This document shows, piece after piece, positions 53,257 to 63,057 of a stretch of DNA of 64,000 nucleotides. The translations under genes and the position numbers were made by a program. The DNA is from JARRQJ01 sp963761035 (GTDB lineage: Bacteria; Pseudomonadota; Gammaproteobacteria; DRLM01). A model generated the notes under the pieces. That model was given only the letters and a program-made list of their open reading frames with translations, was not told the DNA's origin and made no database searches. Numbering within the stretch: position 1 is the stretch's first letter; each line of letters starts with the position of its first letter. The stretch spans positions 2,666,001-2,730,000 of the forward strand of contig CAVXFH010000002.1 in the NCBI GenBank assembly GCA_963761035.1. Reading direction: 5' to 3'.

Positions 53257-54798
53257 ATGCAATACGCAGACATGAATATCTGTTGCCATGTACCTAGGGC
53301 AACATTTTTCATTTTACTGGCGGCGTCGCTGCTGACGACGGCAGGTTGCGCGGTGGGACCGGATTTTCACCGTCCGCCGGCACCCGATGTCAAAGGCTAT
53401 ACGCCGCAACCGCTGGCGAAGCAAACCGTCGCCGCCGACGCCGCCGGCGGGCAGGCGCAGCAATTTGTAGAAGGCCTGGACATCCCGGCGCAATGGTGGA
53501 CGCTGTTCCATTCGGAATCGCTGAACGGCTTGGTGGGGCGGGCGCTGCAGGCCAATCCCAGTCTCGAGGCGGCGCAGGCCGCGCTGCGTCAGGCGCAAGA
53601 GAACGTTTACGCGGCGCGAGGAACGCTCTTCCCCAGCGTCGACGCCGACGGTTCAGTGGCGCGGCAAAAAAACTCCGGCGCCCAATTTGGCAATCCGAAT
53701 AATCCGGGTTCGCTTTTTACCCTCTATAACGCCTCAGTGAATGTATCCTATGGACTGGATGTCTTCGGTCTGGCGCGGCGCGCCCTGGAATCGATAGAGG
53801 CTCAAGCGGAATTTCAGCGCTATCAGTTGGAAGCGGCCTATCTGACTTTGACCGCGAATGTGGTGACGACCGCGGTGCAAGAGGCCTCATTGCGGGGGCA
53901 AATCGCCAGCCTGCAAGAGGTCATCAAAATCGAAACCGAGCAGTTTGACGTACTGCAACGGCAATTCGATGCGGGCGCTATCGCCAAGACCAATGTCCTG
54001 GCGCAACAAGTGACATTGGCGCAAACGCAGGCAAATCTGCCGCCGCTGGAGAAGCAGCTGGCGCTGATTCGCAATCAGTTGACCGCGCTCGCGGGAAATT
54101 TCCCCAGCCAGGACATCGGGATGACCTTCGATCTCGCTTCGCTGCAGCTGCCGCGGGAATTGCCGGTCAGTCTGCCCTCCCAGCTGGTGGAACAGCGTCC
54201 GGATATTCGCGCAGCTGAAGCGCAACTCCATCAGGCCAGCGCCCAGATCGGTGTCGCAACCGCCAATATGTTCCCGCAGTTTACGCTCAACGGCAGCATC
54301 GGCTCCGTCGCCACCAAGGCGGGCGATCTGTTTTCCTCCGGGACGGGGATATGGAGCCTGGGCGCGAACCTGGCACAACCGCTGTTCCGCGGCGGCACGC
54401 TCACCCACCAGCGCCGCGCCGCCCTTGCGGCTTACGATGAGGCGGCGGCTGCCTACCGCGGCACCGTGCTGTCGGCCTTTCAAAACGTAGCCGATGCCTT
54501 GAGGGCGTTGCAGTCCGATGCCGACGCCTTGCGCGCGCAATCGGTGGCGGCGCAGGCCGCCTCCGACAGCCTAGAGATTGCGCGCGACCAATACGCGAAC
54601 GGAGCCATCAGTTATTTGTCGCTGCTCAATGCCCAGCAGGCGTATCAGCAAACTCAGGTCAGTCTCGTGCAGGCTCAGGCCAATCGCTATGCCGATACCG
54701 CCGCGCTGTTTCAGGCGCTGGGCGGCGGTTGGTGGCATCGGGACGATGCCTCGGGAAACACGGCGCTGCAAGAAAAATCCATAGGTGACAAGCAATGA
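53257..54798 (+). CDS. RND efflux outer-membrane lipoprotein (NodT/OprM type)
   Basis: A 513-aa TolC-like channel. Signal II peptide with lipobox LTTAGC (Cys about 31), then AVGPDFHRPPAP, a typical start for NodT-family proteins. Two repeated halves contain the OEP coiled-coil helices (NPSLEAAQAALRQAQENV and later QASAQIGVATANMFPQF). LRAQSVAAQAASDSLEIARD and ISYLSLLNAQQAYQ near the end are characteristic. It forms the trimeric outer-membrane duct for the next two genes. Start at ATG 53257; ATG 53272 would also give a good signal peptide. The stop overlaps the following frame region closely, with 43 bases to the adaptor start. Confidence 0.9.
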   Translation: MQYADMNICCHVPRATFFILLAASLLTTAGCAVGPDFHRPPAPDVKGYTPQPLAKQTVAADAAGGQAQQFVEGLDIPAQWWTLFHSESLNGLVGRALQANPSLEAAQAALRQAQENVYAARGTLFPSVDADGSVARQKNSGAQFGNPNNPGSLFTLYNASVNVSYGLDVFGLARRALESIEAQAEFQRYQLEAAYLTLTANVVTTAVQEASLRGQIASLQEVIKIETEQFDVLQRQFDAGAIAKTNVLAQQVTLAQTQANLPPLEKQLALIRNQLTALAGNFPSQDIGMTFDLASLQLPRELPVSLPSQLVEQRPDIRAAEAQLHQASAQIGVATANMFPQFTLNGSIGSVATKAGDLFSSGTGIWSLGANLAQPLFRGGTLTHQRRAALAAYDEAAAAYRGTVLSAFQNVADALRALQSDADALRAQSVAAQAASDSLEIARDQYANGAISYLSLLNAQQAYQQTQVSLVQAQANRYADTAALFQALGGGWWHRDDASGNTALQEKSIGDKQ

Positions 54799-54841
54799 GA
54801 TTCGCTACCAATTGGCACCCATCGCAAGGGAGACGGACATC

Positions 54842-55972
54842 ATGACAAAACGAATGATCATCATGCTCGTTTTGGTCGGGATTATCTTTGGCGGGATATT
54901 CGGCTTCCAGGCCTTCAAGGGCCGCATGATGAAAAAATATATGTCGTCTCAGGGAGCCCCTGCGCAGACGGTGTCGACTATGAAGGCCGCCTACCAGGAC
55001 TGGCAGCCGCAATTGGAGGCGGTAGGCAGCCTGCGGGCGGTGAACGGCGTCGATGTCAGTCCGCAAGTCGCGGGCACCGTCACCGCCATTCATTTCCAAG
55101 AAGGCGATGACGTAAAGAAAGGAGCGGTATTGCTGCAACTGTACGCCGACGACGACATCGCCAAGCTGAATGCGCTCAAGGTCGCGGCCGATTTGGCAAA
55201 GACCACCTATGAGCGCGATAAGCGGCAACTCGAGGTCAAGGCCGTCAGCCAGCAAACCCTGGACACGGACGCGGCCAATCTGAAGCAGGCGATCGCCAAC
55301 GTCGCCGAACAACAGGCCCTGGTGGATAAGAAAACCCTACGCGCGCCCTTCAGCGGCCGATTGGGCATCCGCGGCGTGGACCTCGGACAATACCTGAATG
55401 CCGGTACGTCGATCGTGTCCCTGCAAGCGCTGGATCCGATCTTTGTGGATTTCTCCATACCGCAAAAACATCTGGGGGAGATTAAGATCGGCCAGAAGGT
55501 GACGGCTAAAACCGATACCTTTCCCGGCGAAGACTTTTCCGGAAAAATCGCGGTGATCAATCCCGAGGTCGATACCGCGACGCTGAATGTGCAAGTGCGC
55601 GCGAAATTGGAAAACCATAATCACAAATTGTTGCCGGGGATGTATGCCGCCGTAGATATCGTCACCGGCAGCCCCCAGCGCTATATCACGCTGCCGCAAA
55701 CCGCCATTTCCTATAATCCCTACGGAAATATTGCCTATGTCGCGGAGACCCAGGGCACGGACGAAAAAGGCAAACCGAAATTAATCGCCAAGCAGGTGAT
55801 CGTCACCACCGGGGAAAAGCGCGGCGATCAGATTGCCGTGATCAAGGGGATAAAGGAAGGCGATACCGTAGTTACCGCGGGCCAGATCAAGTTGCGCAAC
55901 GGCGTGCCTTTGATAATCAACAACGCCATTGAGCCCAGCTTTGAGTCCAATCCTCAACCTCAGGATCACTAA
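54842..55972 (+). CDS. RND efflux periplasmic adaptor (membrane fusion protein)
   Basis: A 376-aa protein with an N-terminal membrane anchor (MIIMLVLVGIIFGGIFGF). Then the lipoyl-like half motifs VSPQVAGTVTAIHFQEGDDV and LRAPFSGRLGIRGVDLGQYL flank a short alpha-hairpin (about residues 85-150). A beta-barrel (DFSIPQKHLGEIKIGQ) and a membrane-proximal domain follow. Start ATG 54842 follows GGGAGACGG. It bridges the inner-membrane pump and the outer channel. The gene order channel, adaptor, pump within one strand shows an operon. Confidence 0.92.
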   Translation: MTKRMIIMLVLVGIIFGGIFGFQAFKGRMMKKYMSSQGAPAQTVSTMKAAYQDWQPQLEAVGSLRAVNGVDVSPQVAGTVTAIHFQEGDDVKKGAVLLQLYADDDIAKLNALKVAADLAKTTYERDKRQLEVKAVSQQTLDTDAANLKQAIANVAEQQALVDKKTLRAPFSGRLGIRGVDLGQYLNAGTSIVSLQALDPIFVDFSIPQKHLGEIKIGQKVTAKTDTFPGEDFSGKIAVINPEVDTATLNVQVRAKLENHNHKLLPGMYAAVDIVTGSPQRYITLPQTAISYNPYGNIAYVAETQGTDEKGKPKLIAKQVIVTTGEKRGDQIAVIKGIKEGDTVVTAGQIKLRNGVPLIINNAIEPSFESNPQPQDH

Positions 55973-55987
55973 AGCGAAACGACTGCC

Positions 55988-58900
55988 ATGAAATTCACCG
56001 ACATCTTCATCCGCCGGCCGGTACTGGCAGTGGTCATCAGTCTGTTCCTGCTGGTGCTGGGATTGCGCTCGTTCGGCATATTGCCGGTATTGCAGTTTCC
56101 GCGTACGCAAAATGCGGTAATCACGGTGAGCACCACTTACTTTGGCGCCGATCCCGATCTGGTCGCCGGATTCATCACTACACCGCTGGAAAATGCCATT
56201 GCCCAGGTCAACGGCATCGATTATATGACCTCGACCAGCACCAACAGCAACAGTACCATCACGGTGAATCTGAAGTTGAACTACGACTCGGACAAGGCCC
56301 TCACCGAGATGAATGCCCAGATCACCTCGGTGCTTAACCAATTGCCGCCGCAGACACAGAAACCGGTGATGACCATCAGCGTCGGCCAGACCATCGACGC
56401 GATGTACATCGGTTTTTCCAGCAAGGTGCTGGCGTCCAATTACATCACCGATTATTTGCTGCGCGTGGTGCAGCCCAAACTGCAGGCGGTGGACGGCGTA
56501 CAGACCGCCGAACTGATCGGGAGCAAGAACTTCGCCCTGCGCGCCTGGCTGGATCCGAAGAAGCTGGCCGCCTACAATCTGACCGCGGTCGATGTCAGCA
56601 CGGCGTTAGCGCAAAACGATTTTCTGTCAAGCCTGGGCAATACCAAGGGCCTCATGGTGCAGGTCAATCTGGATGCCTCAACCAATCTGCATTCGGTGGA
56701 GGAATTTCGGAACCTGATTCTGAAGCAGGTCAATGGCGCCATGATAAGGTTGAAAGACGTCGCCAACGTCACGCTCGGGGCTGAAAATTACGATACTCAG
56801 GTCGGATTCGACGGCAATACGGCGGTCTACATCGGTATCCAGGTGGCGCCGTCCGCCAACCTGCTCGATGTGGTCAAAGGCGTGCGCGACGTTTTCCCCG
56901 CTATCCAGGCGCAGTTTCCGCAGGGTATCGAAGGTAAAATCATCTACGACTCCACCAAGTTCGTGAACAGCTCGATCCATGAGGTGATCAAGACCCTGCT
57001 CGAGGCCACGGTGGTGATCATTCTGGTGATCCTTGCCTTTCTCGGTTCGCCGCGTTCGGCGCTGATTCCCGTGATCGCCATACCGTTGGCGCTGGTCGGC
57101 ACGTTTACCGTGATGCTCGCCCTCGGTTTTTCGATCAATCTGCTTACCCTGCTGGCCTTCGTGCTCGCCATTGGTTTGGTAGTGGATGATGCCATCATCG
57201 TGGTGGAAAACGTCAGTCGCCACATCGAGGAGGGCATCAAGCCGCTGCAGGCCGCGATTCTCGCCGCGCGCGAACTGGCCGGGCCTATCATCGCCATGAC
57301 CGCGGTGCTCATCTCGGTGTACGTGCCGATCGGGTTTCAAGGGGGGCTCACCGGCGCTCTGTTTACCGAATTCGCCTTCACCCTGGTCGGTACCGTCACC
57401 ATGTCAGCCATCATCGCGCTGACGCTGTCCCCGATGATGTGTTCGCGTCTGCTCAAACCCCATCCGGCCGGCGATAAGGGATGGGAGGCGAGAGTCGTCC
57501 ACGTGATCGACGCGGGTTTCGAGGCGGTACGGCATTTTTATGCGCGCCGGCTGCACGGCTCGCTCAACTATCTCCCGATCACCGCTATCTTCGCTGTGTG
57601 CGTACTGGCCAGTATCTATTTTCTTTATGACAACGCCAAGCATGAGCTGGCTCCGCAGGAAGACCAGGGTGTGATTATCTCTCTGTTGACGGCGGCGCCG
57701 GATTCGACCTTGCAGCAACGCGAACCCTACGCCGTTGCGAACTATCGGGTCTATGCCGATCATCCGGAGACGGAGCACGTCTTCCAGCTGGATGTGCCGG
57801 GTCGGCTGATCTCCGGTATGGTATTGAAACCCTGGGACGAACGCCGCAAGACGACCAACGATCTGCAGCCGGTCGTTCAGCATGAGTTGAACGATATCGC
57901 CGGCGTGCAGGCGGTGGCATTCCAGCCTCCCTCGCTGCCGGGCAGCCGCGGCCTGCCCATCCAGTTCATCATCGGCACCACGGACCCGTTCGATCGTCTT
58001 AACGAAGTGGCTCAGGATTTCCTGCAACAGGCTACGAAGAGCGGCATGTTCATGTTTCTAAATACCGACCTGCGGATCGATCTGCCGCAATCCACGGTGC
58101 AGATCGATCGCGACAAAGCCGCCCTCCTGGGGTTGTCCATGCAGGATATCGGTAACGCGCTGTCCTCCATGCTTGGCGGCGGTTACGTCAACTACTTCAG
58201 TCTGGCGAGCCGCTCCTACAAGGTAATTCCGCAGGTGCAGCAGCGGGATCGCCTCAATACCGATCAATTGAAGAATTATTACATCCGCACCGCCGGCGGC
58301 GCATCGGTGCCGTTGTCCACCTTTACGCACATCACCACCCAAGCGACACCGGAGTCGCTGAATCACTTCCAGCAGCTCAACGCCGCGACCATTCAGGGCG
58401 TGGCCTTTCCCGGGGTGACCACCGGCGACGCGCTGAACTATTTGAAAGGTCTGGCGGATCGCGTGCTGCCACAGGGTTATTCTGTGGATTACGGCGGAAT
58501 GTCCCGTCAGTTCATGCAGGAATCCGGCGGTTTCGTCGTGATGTTCGCTTTTGCGCTGATCATCATCTTCCTGGCCCTGGCGGCGCAGTTCGAAAGTTTC
58601 CGCGACCCCTTTATCATTCTGGTGTCGGTGCCGATGTCGATTGCCGGCGCGATGATCTTCATCAGCCTCGGTGTTGGCGGTGCCAGCCTTAATATATATA
58701 CCCAGGTAGGGCTGGTGACGCTCATGGGACTGATCAGCAAGCACGGTATCTTGATCGTGCAGTTCGCCAACAACCTCCAGAAAGAGGGCATAAGTAAACG
58801 AGAAGCGATAGAACAGGCGGCGACTATCCGGCTGCGCCCGATACTGATGACGACTTTCGCGATGGTGCTGGGCGTAGTCCCGCTGATAACCGCCAGCGGC

Positions 58901-59080
58901 GCCGGGGCCGAATCGCGCTTCAACATGGGTCTGGTGATCGCCAGCGGTATCGCTATCGGGACCCTGTTCACCTTATTTGTGGTCCCCGCCGTTTACATGC
59001 TGATCGCTGCTAAACATGCGAAGCTCGGTGAATCCGCGGATCAAGTCGAGTTTCCCAATCAGCCGATTGGGGAAAACTGA
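55988..59080 (+). CDS. RND efflux inner-membrane transporter (HAE1 type)
   Basis: A 1030-aa proton-driven exporter with 12 membrane helices and two large periplasmic loops. It begins FTDIFIRRPVLAVVISLFLL. Helix 4 has the proton-relay acids in AIGLVVDDAIIVVENVSRHI; the C-terminal half has LVTLMGLISKHGILIVQFAN and LRPILMTTFAMVLGVVPL. Length fits hydrophobe/amphiphile pumps (AcrB/MexF class), and the shorter loop pattern is like MdtB/C-type members; substrates are not predictable. It starts 15 bases after the adaptor. The operon has no local regulator gene. Confidence 0.94.
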   Translation: MKFTDIFIRRPVLAVVISLFLLVLGLRSFGILPVLQFPRTQNAVITVSTTYFGADPDLVAGFITTPLENAIAQVNGIDYMTSTSTNSNSTITVNLKLNYDSDKALTEMNAQITSVLNQLPPQTQKPVMTISVGQTIDAMYIGFSSKVLASNYITDYLLRVVQPKLQAVDGVQTAELIGSKNFALRAWLDPKKLAAYNLTAVDVSTALAQNDFLSSLGNTKGLMVQVNLDASTNLHSVEEFRNLILKQVNGAMIRLKDVANVTLGAENYDTQVGFDGNTAVYIGIQVAPSANLLDVVKGVRDVFPAIQAQFPQGIEGKIIYDSTKFVNSSIHEVIKTLLEATVVIILVILAFLGSPRSALIPVIAIPLALVGTFTVMLALGFSINLLTLLAFVLAIGLVVDDAIIVVENVSRHIEEGIKPLQAAILAARELAGPIIAMTAVLISVYVPIGFQGGLTGALFTEFAFTLVGTVTMSAIIALTLSPMMCSRLLKPHPAGDKGWEARVVHVIDAGFEAVRHFYARRLHGSLNYLPITAIFAVCVLASIYFLYDNAKHELAPQEDQGVIISLLTAAPDSTLQQREPYAVANYRVYADHPETEHVFQLDVPGRLISGMVLKPWDERRKTTNDLQPVVQHELNDIAGVQAVAFQPPSLPGSRGLPIQFIIGTTDPFDRLNEVAQDFLQQATKSGMFMFLNTDLRIDLPQSTVQIDRDKAALLGLSMQDIGNALSSMLGGGYVNYFSLASRSYKVIPQVQQRDRLNTDQLKNYYIRTAGGASVPLSTFTHITTQATPESLNHFQQLNAATIQGVAFPGVTTGDALNYLKGLADRVLPQGYSVDYGGMSRQFMQESGGFVVMFAFALIIIFLALAAQFESFRDPFIILVSVPMSIAGAMIFISLGVGGASLNIYTQVGLVTLMGLISKHGILIVQFANNLQKEGISKREAIEQAATIRLRPILMTTFAMVLGVVPLITASGAGAESRFNMGLVIASGIAIGTLFTLFVVPAVYMLIAAKHAKLGESADQVEFPNQPIGEN

Positions 59081-59643
59081 AGTACGCCGCCATATTTTTG
59101 CTCTCGGTCTCGAAACGCCCGCCTGCCGGAGGCGCGCTCGTCGATGTTCACCTCGATTTAACCGGCTGGTACGGCGCCCCTTGTTCATGACCATAAACTT
59201 CAGGGGCGCAATGCCTCCGGCTAGCCGTCGGAATTACTCGCAAAGTTAAGTAGGCACCTAAGCATCATAATGCGAAGTCCGGGTTTTGCCGGTGTTAGCC
59301 TCAAACCGGCGGAGGCGGCGGCTGCGGATTACTTGGCACCTTCCGCCAGGCTGTTGAACGCTGCGATACATAAGGATAATAGCCAGCAGGATTGGGGCAG
59401 TAATATCGGAATTACGGGAGGACTCGCGATCATTGCCGCGATCTTTGAATCCGCCACGGTCATTGTCCTCTGTACCTGCGGCGATCATAATCGGCACAAT
59501 CACCACAGCCAGCAGAGCCGAGGCTAACAATTTTTGCTAGGATCCCCCCATCTCATTTTTATTGCAATGTCGCGATCAAATTTTTATTCATAAGCGACTA
59601 TCGATGGCAACACTATTATCGGTATTCGATTGACAATCTAAGC
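59081..59643. other. Gap after the RND operon
   Basis: About 560 bases. Overlapping open frames of 85-90 codons exist on both strands at 59258-59530; one on the minus strand (TTG start) has two hydrophobic stretches, but neither has a ribosome site or a family match, so no gene is called. Confidence 0.4.
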
Positions 59644-60192
59644 TCAGGGTGGTGAGACCCCCGGCGGTGGCGGAGGTGGTGTACCGGGTGGCGGAGGTGG
59701 CGGCGTACCAGGCGGCGGGGGTGGCGGCAAGGTCGACTCTTGCTGCTCATAATAGGGCGTTGCGAACCGCCCCGATACCGGGATGCGATTGCCTTTTAAG
59801 TACATGCATTGCTGATAACTGAAATCATAGCGCCGTTGCAGGTTGTACCCTGTATCTTGAGCGGCTCCGGCCCCCGAGGCGCTGCCCATCAATAAACCCA
59901 CGCCCGCCCCCGCCCCTGCTCCGCGATGCCCGCCTATCAGGGCGCCGGCGGCAGCGCCTACGACTGTGCCTACCGCGGCGCTCTCTACGCCGCTATTGGC
60001 CGCGGCTTGATTGGCCGAGACGCCGCCCACTTGCTCTTGCGCATATTGGCGACACACATAATCATCGGCGCGAAACTGCTCAAAGGTCTTGCCCGTACCG
60101 GGCAAGACCAGCGCGCTGGGGCCGGTGGGCATGGTGGTGCAGCCGCCGAGCAAAAGCAAACCGATTGACGAAAGCGCTACCAGGGTTTTCAT
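59644..60192 (-). CDS. Glycine-zipper lipoprotein with polyproline tail
   Basis: A 182-aa envelope lipoprotein: signal II peptide with lipobox LLGGC (Cys about 18), a polar region with two Cys-containing patches (DDYVCRQYAQEQV and YQQCMYL), then a glycine-zipper segment (AAVGTVVGAAAGALIGGHRG and GAGAGVGLLMGSASGAGAA). The last 30 residues are three near-identical proline blocks (PPPPPPGT). Similar Gly-zipper proteins lie in the outer membrane of many proteobacteria; role unknown. The polyproline end is unusual and could interact with peptidoglycan or demand EF-P. Confidence 0.75.
   Translation of the reverse strand: MKTLVALSSIGLLLLGGCTTMPTGPSALVLPGTGKTFEQFRADDYVCRQYAQEQVGGVSANQAAANSGVESAAVGTVVGAAAGALIGGHRGAGAGAGVGLLMGSASGAGAAQDTGYNLQRRYDFSYQQCMYLKGNRIPVSGRFATPYYEQQESTLPPPPPPGTPPPPPPGTPPPPPPGVSPP
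59661..59728. repeat. Imperfect GGC-rich tandem repeat (polyproline code)
   Basis: About three units of roughly 24 bases, each with GGCGGAGGTGG-like sequence ended by GTACC, encode the PPPPPPG(T) blocks of the lipoprotein on the minus strand. Slight differences among units show it is not a recent expansion. Length variation between strains would be expected. Confidence 0.7.
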
Positions 60193-60226
60193 GGAATTCG
60201 GTATCCGACTTGGGTTGATTTAGAGT

Positions 60227-60637
60227 TCATTTGGCGGGTTGATCAGATGGCTGGGGCGCGACCGCTTGCCACCCTGCGGGGCATGCCCTAACGTAGGGAT
60301 AGTATCCCTCCGGGTTTTTACAGTAATACCAGTAGTGTTGCGGCGAAGAAGCGGACTCCTGTTGTCCCTGCTCGATGTAGACCGGCGGAGAGGACGGTGC
60401 GCTTACCACCGGAGGATAGTACGGGTAGTATGGATAATAGGGGTAGGGCGCCGGATAACTCCAGTACCCCGGAAACGGGATGCCGAGATATATCCCGACG
60501 TGCCCGCCGCCCCGCACCGGGACGAAATGCCCCTCGCCCGCCGTGGCCGTGCCGCTGCTGATAACAGCGATCATGCTGGACAAAATAAGGGCCGCCATAG
60601 CTGGCAGAATCCATTTCAAGGTTTTACCCTTTACCAT
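60227..60637 (-). CDS. Small exported Tyr/Pro-rich protein
   Basis: A 136-aa protein from ATG 60637: a signal peptide (LKWILPAMAALILSSMIAVI, cleavage near TATA-GE), a Gly/Tyr/Pro-rich middle (YPAPYPYYPYYPYYPP), and a conserved C-terminal patch YWYYCKNPEGYYPYVRACPA followed by GWQAV. The C-terminal YYC...GYYPYV..C..GW pattern is familiar from many small proteobacterial envelope proteins of unknown role, where the two Cys could form a disulfide. The frame stays open to an ATG at 60727, but the added 30 residues are not signal-like. Same direction as the upstream DedA gene. Confidence 0.7.
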   Translation of the reverse strand: MVKGKTLKWILPAMAALILSSMIAVISSGTATAGEGHFVPVRGGGHVGIYLGIPFPGYWSYPAPYPYYPYYPYYPPVVSAPSSPPVYIEQGQQESASSPQHYWYYCKNPEGYYPYVRACPAGWQAVAPQPSDQPAK

Positions 60638-60956
60638 CAAACAATGGTTGTCATTTTGTACATGGTTTGATGGCGAATTTTGTTGGAAGTTCACCCGCCG
60701 GGAAGCGGCGGCCTCATCAGTCGGCATGTTGTTCAGTGGATCCAGCCGTCAAAGGAATAATTATGCCAGAATGCTATCCCTTGTGAAGGTGAATTATCAT
60801 CATGCGGTAAGGAAATGTAAATCTTTGTAACAACTCCAGGAGGCCTGCCCAGGCCCTGATATTCGCGCTGTATTGACCCGGTGTCTTAATCAGTGCGCCG
60901 TAGCTGGGGGCGCTTCCCGGTCGCCGCCGTCTCCGTGCGGCGTCGTTGGTTACGTT

Positions 60957-61544
60957 TCAATCCCGAGGAGGGCTATGCTTGCTTTGTTTTTTGCCAATTA
61001 GGAACCGCAGCAGTCCGACGGCTGTACCCATAAGCAGCAGGTACCCCAGTATCTCCTTTTCGTAATGCCTTATATCGCCGAGCATCAGTTCCATGCCCTT
61101 GCCGAAGAGATAGCCGAGGGAGCCGAAGGTCGTCGCCCACAGCGCGGCGCTTACGATATTTAGCGCCACGAACTCGATGGCCGGAACGCGGCTCATGCCC
61201 AGCGCAAAAGGGGTGATGGTGCGAATTCCGTAAACGAAGCGAAAGCCGATGATAATTGGAATGCGGTGGCGTTCGATGATGCGATGCACCTTGTCGGCGC
61301 GCGTTTGCCACTGGGGAAATTTCCGCAGCACCCATCGGCCGCGGTAGCGCCCCAGAAAAAAAAGAAGCTGATCTCCAAACAAACTCCCAACGAACGCGGA
61401 TGCGATAACCCATGGCAACTTGAGATAATCCAACTTGGCCGCCACGCCGCCTAACACCAAAATGGTCTCGCCTTCCAGGAAGGTACCTATGATCAAGGCT
61501 AGGTAGCCGTAACTTTCAATTAAATGTTCGAGCGTAATGTCCAT
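60957..61544 (-). CDS. DedA family membrane protein
   Basis: A 195-aa inner-membrane protein with four to six helices. Family marks: ALIIGTFLEGETILVLGGVA (the conserved Glu of the E-x-x-x-P/G-x-E region), ASAFVGSLFGDQLLFFLGRY, then FRFVYGIRTITPFALGMSRV and FVALNIVSAALWATTFGSLG. DedA proteins are now seen as lipid scramblase/flippase-like transporters, with links to undecaprenyl phosphate and phospholipid recycling and to proton-gradient-dependent homeostasis. Start ATG 61544. Single gene on this strand between two others of different function. Confidence 0.9.
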   Translation of the reverse strand: MDITLEHLIESYGYLALIIGTFLEGETILVLGGVAAKLDYLKLPWVIASAFVGSLFGDQLLFFLGRYRGRWVLRKFPQWQTRADKVHRIIERHRIPIIIGFRFVYGIRTITPFALGMSRVPAIEFVALNIVSAALWATTFGSLGYLFGKGMELMLGDIRHYEKEILGYLLLMGTAVGLLRFLIGKKQSKHSPPRD

Positions 61545-61599
61545 TTAGCGGTATAGCTTAACTGCGACTCATGATCGGAGATTCGGCGAACAGCAAATC

Positions 61600-62991
61600 T
61601 CAGAGATCAAATTGCTGATGCAAGGTGGGCATCTCAACCAGGGTATTCTTTAGCAACGCGGAGAAATGCTGCATGGCGTCTTCATCGCCGTGGACCAGGA
61701 AAGTGCGAGCAGGGGTGCCGATCTTGCGATGCCAGGTCAACAGTTCAGCCTGGTCGGCGTGGGCGGAGAAGCCGTTGATGGTGTGGATATGGGCGCGGAC
61801 GCGAATCTCATCGCCATAGATGCGGACCTGTTGCGCGCCGTCGATGATAAGGCGCGCCAGGGTACCCCGTGCCGCATAGCCGACGAACACGACGCTCGAA
61901 TCTTTGCGCCATAGGTGCTGCTTGAGATGATGCCGGACTCGGCCGCCGGTGCACATCCCCGAGCCTGCCATGATGATCGCGCCGCCGCTGATGCGATTGA
62001 TGGCGATGGAATCGGCGGTCTCGCGCGTGAAATGCAGGCCCGGTAATTGAAAGGGGTCGCGGCCCTCGCCAAACAGTGCCGCGATGTGCGGCTCATAACA
62101 TTCGGGGTGGCGCCCGAATATTTCGGTTGCCGAGATCGCCATGGGCGAATCCAGAAATACCTGGATAGAACGGGGCAAACGGCCCGCCTCCATGCCCATG
62201 CGCAAGTAGAAGAGAATATCCTGGGCGCGTTCCAGGGCGAAGGTGGGGATGATCACGTTGCCGCCGCGTTGGAAGGTGTCCGTGATGGCCGTGTACATTT
62301 CCTCGATGGAAGGTTGCATCTGTTTATGGAGGCGGTCGCCGTAGGTGGTTTCCATAATCACCACGTCCGCCTTGGGCGGCGTCGCCGGGCTGCGCAGTAA
62401 CGGCCGGCCCGCGTTGCCGAGGTCGCCGGAGAACAGCACGGCGCGGCGCTCGCCGCGCTCGCTCAGTTCCAGATAGATGCAGGCGGAGCCGAGGATGTGA
62501 CCCGCATCGTGAAAGGTGGCGTCGATCCCGGAAGCCAGTTCCAGGGTCTTGCCATACAGTGCCGTGCGTCCGAAATATTCCAGGGTATGCATGGCGTCCT
62601 GCACCGTATATAACGGTGCGGCCGCTTCATGGTTGGCGCCGCGCCGCGCTGCCTTGCGGGCTTGGTAGCGCGCCTCTTCCTCCTGTAGGTGCGCCGAATC
62701 CAGCATCACCAGCTGCGCCAGTTCGCGCGAGGCGGCGGTGGTAATAATTTCGCCGCGAAAACCGCGCTTCACCAACAGCGGCAGACGCCCGCAATGATCG
62801 AGATGGGCGTGGGTTAGCAGCACATAATCGATAGCGGCGGGTTCAAAGCCGAACGATTCGGCATTTTCCTCGTTGAGCTCGCGTCCGCCCTGATACATGC
62901 CGCAGTCGATGAGCATGCGGCGCCCGGCGCATTCGACCAGATGACAAGAGCCGGTGACGCCGCGGTCCGCACCGTGAAATGAAATCTTCAT
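61600..62991 (-). CDS. Metallo-beta-lactamase/beta-CASP hydrolase (RNA-processing type)
   Basis: A 463-aa protein. Metallo-beta-lactamase domain: ISFHGADRGVTGSCHLVE, LIDCGMYQGG, the zinc motif H61AHLDH66 and DAGHILGSACIYLEL. The beta-CASP domain inserts with GNVIIPTFALERAQDILFYL, and the C-terminal end has AGSGMCTGGRVRHHLKQHLW, VGYAARGTLAR, and FSAHADQAELL. This matches the CPSF73-like RNA-specificity hydrolase group common in proteobacteria. ATG 62991 follows AGGAG; upstream codons lack family likeness. It may process RNA; a different substrate is possible. Close spacing (66 bases) to the LOG gene suggests an operon. Confidence 0.9.
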   Translation of the reverse strand: MKISFHGADRGVTGSCHLVECAGRRMLIDCGMYQGGRELNEENAESFGFEPAAIDYVLLTHAHLDHCGRLPLLVKRGFRGEIITTAASRELAQLVMLDSAHLQEEEARYQARKAARRGANHEAAAPLYTVQDAMHTLEYFGRTALYGKTLELASGIDATFHDAGHILGSACIYLELSERGERRAVLFSGDLGNAGRPLLRSPATPPKADVVIMETTYGDRLHKQMQPSIEEMYTAITDTFQRGGNVIIPTFALERAQDILFYLRMGMEAGRLPRSIQVFLDSPMAISATEIFGRHPECYEPHIAALFGEGRDPFQLPGLHFTRETADSIAINRISGGAIIMAGSGMCTGGRVRHHLKQHLWRKDSSVVFVGYAARGTLARLIIDGAQQVRIYGDEIRVRAHIHTINGFSAHADQAELLTWHRKIGTPARTFLVHGDEDAMQHFSALLKNTLVEMPTLHQQFDL

Positions 62992-63057
62992 AATTCGCTC
63001 CTGACCGGGTTTGTCTGTATAAATAAATAGATGTGTCACACTCTGTGTCGTTCGCCC

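Noticed and set aside
59258..59530. Minus-strand frame with two hydrophobic segments after the RND operon.
   Set aside because: TTG start, no ribosome site, Arg-rich unstructured tail, and an equally long frame on the opposite strand.
59661..59728. GGC-rich repeats considered as a CRISPR or structural repeat array.
   Set aside because: Units are contiguous, without spacers, and encode the polyproline tail of a lipoprotein.
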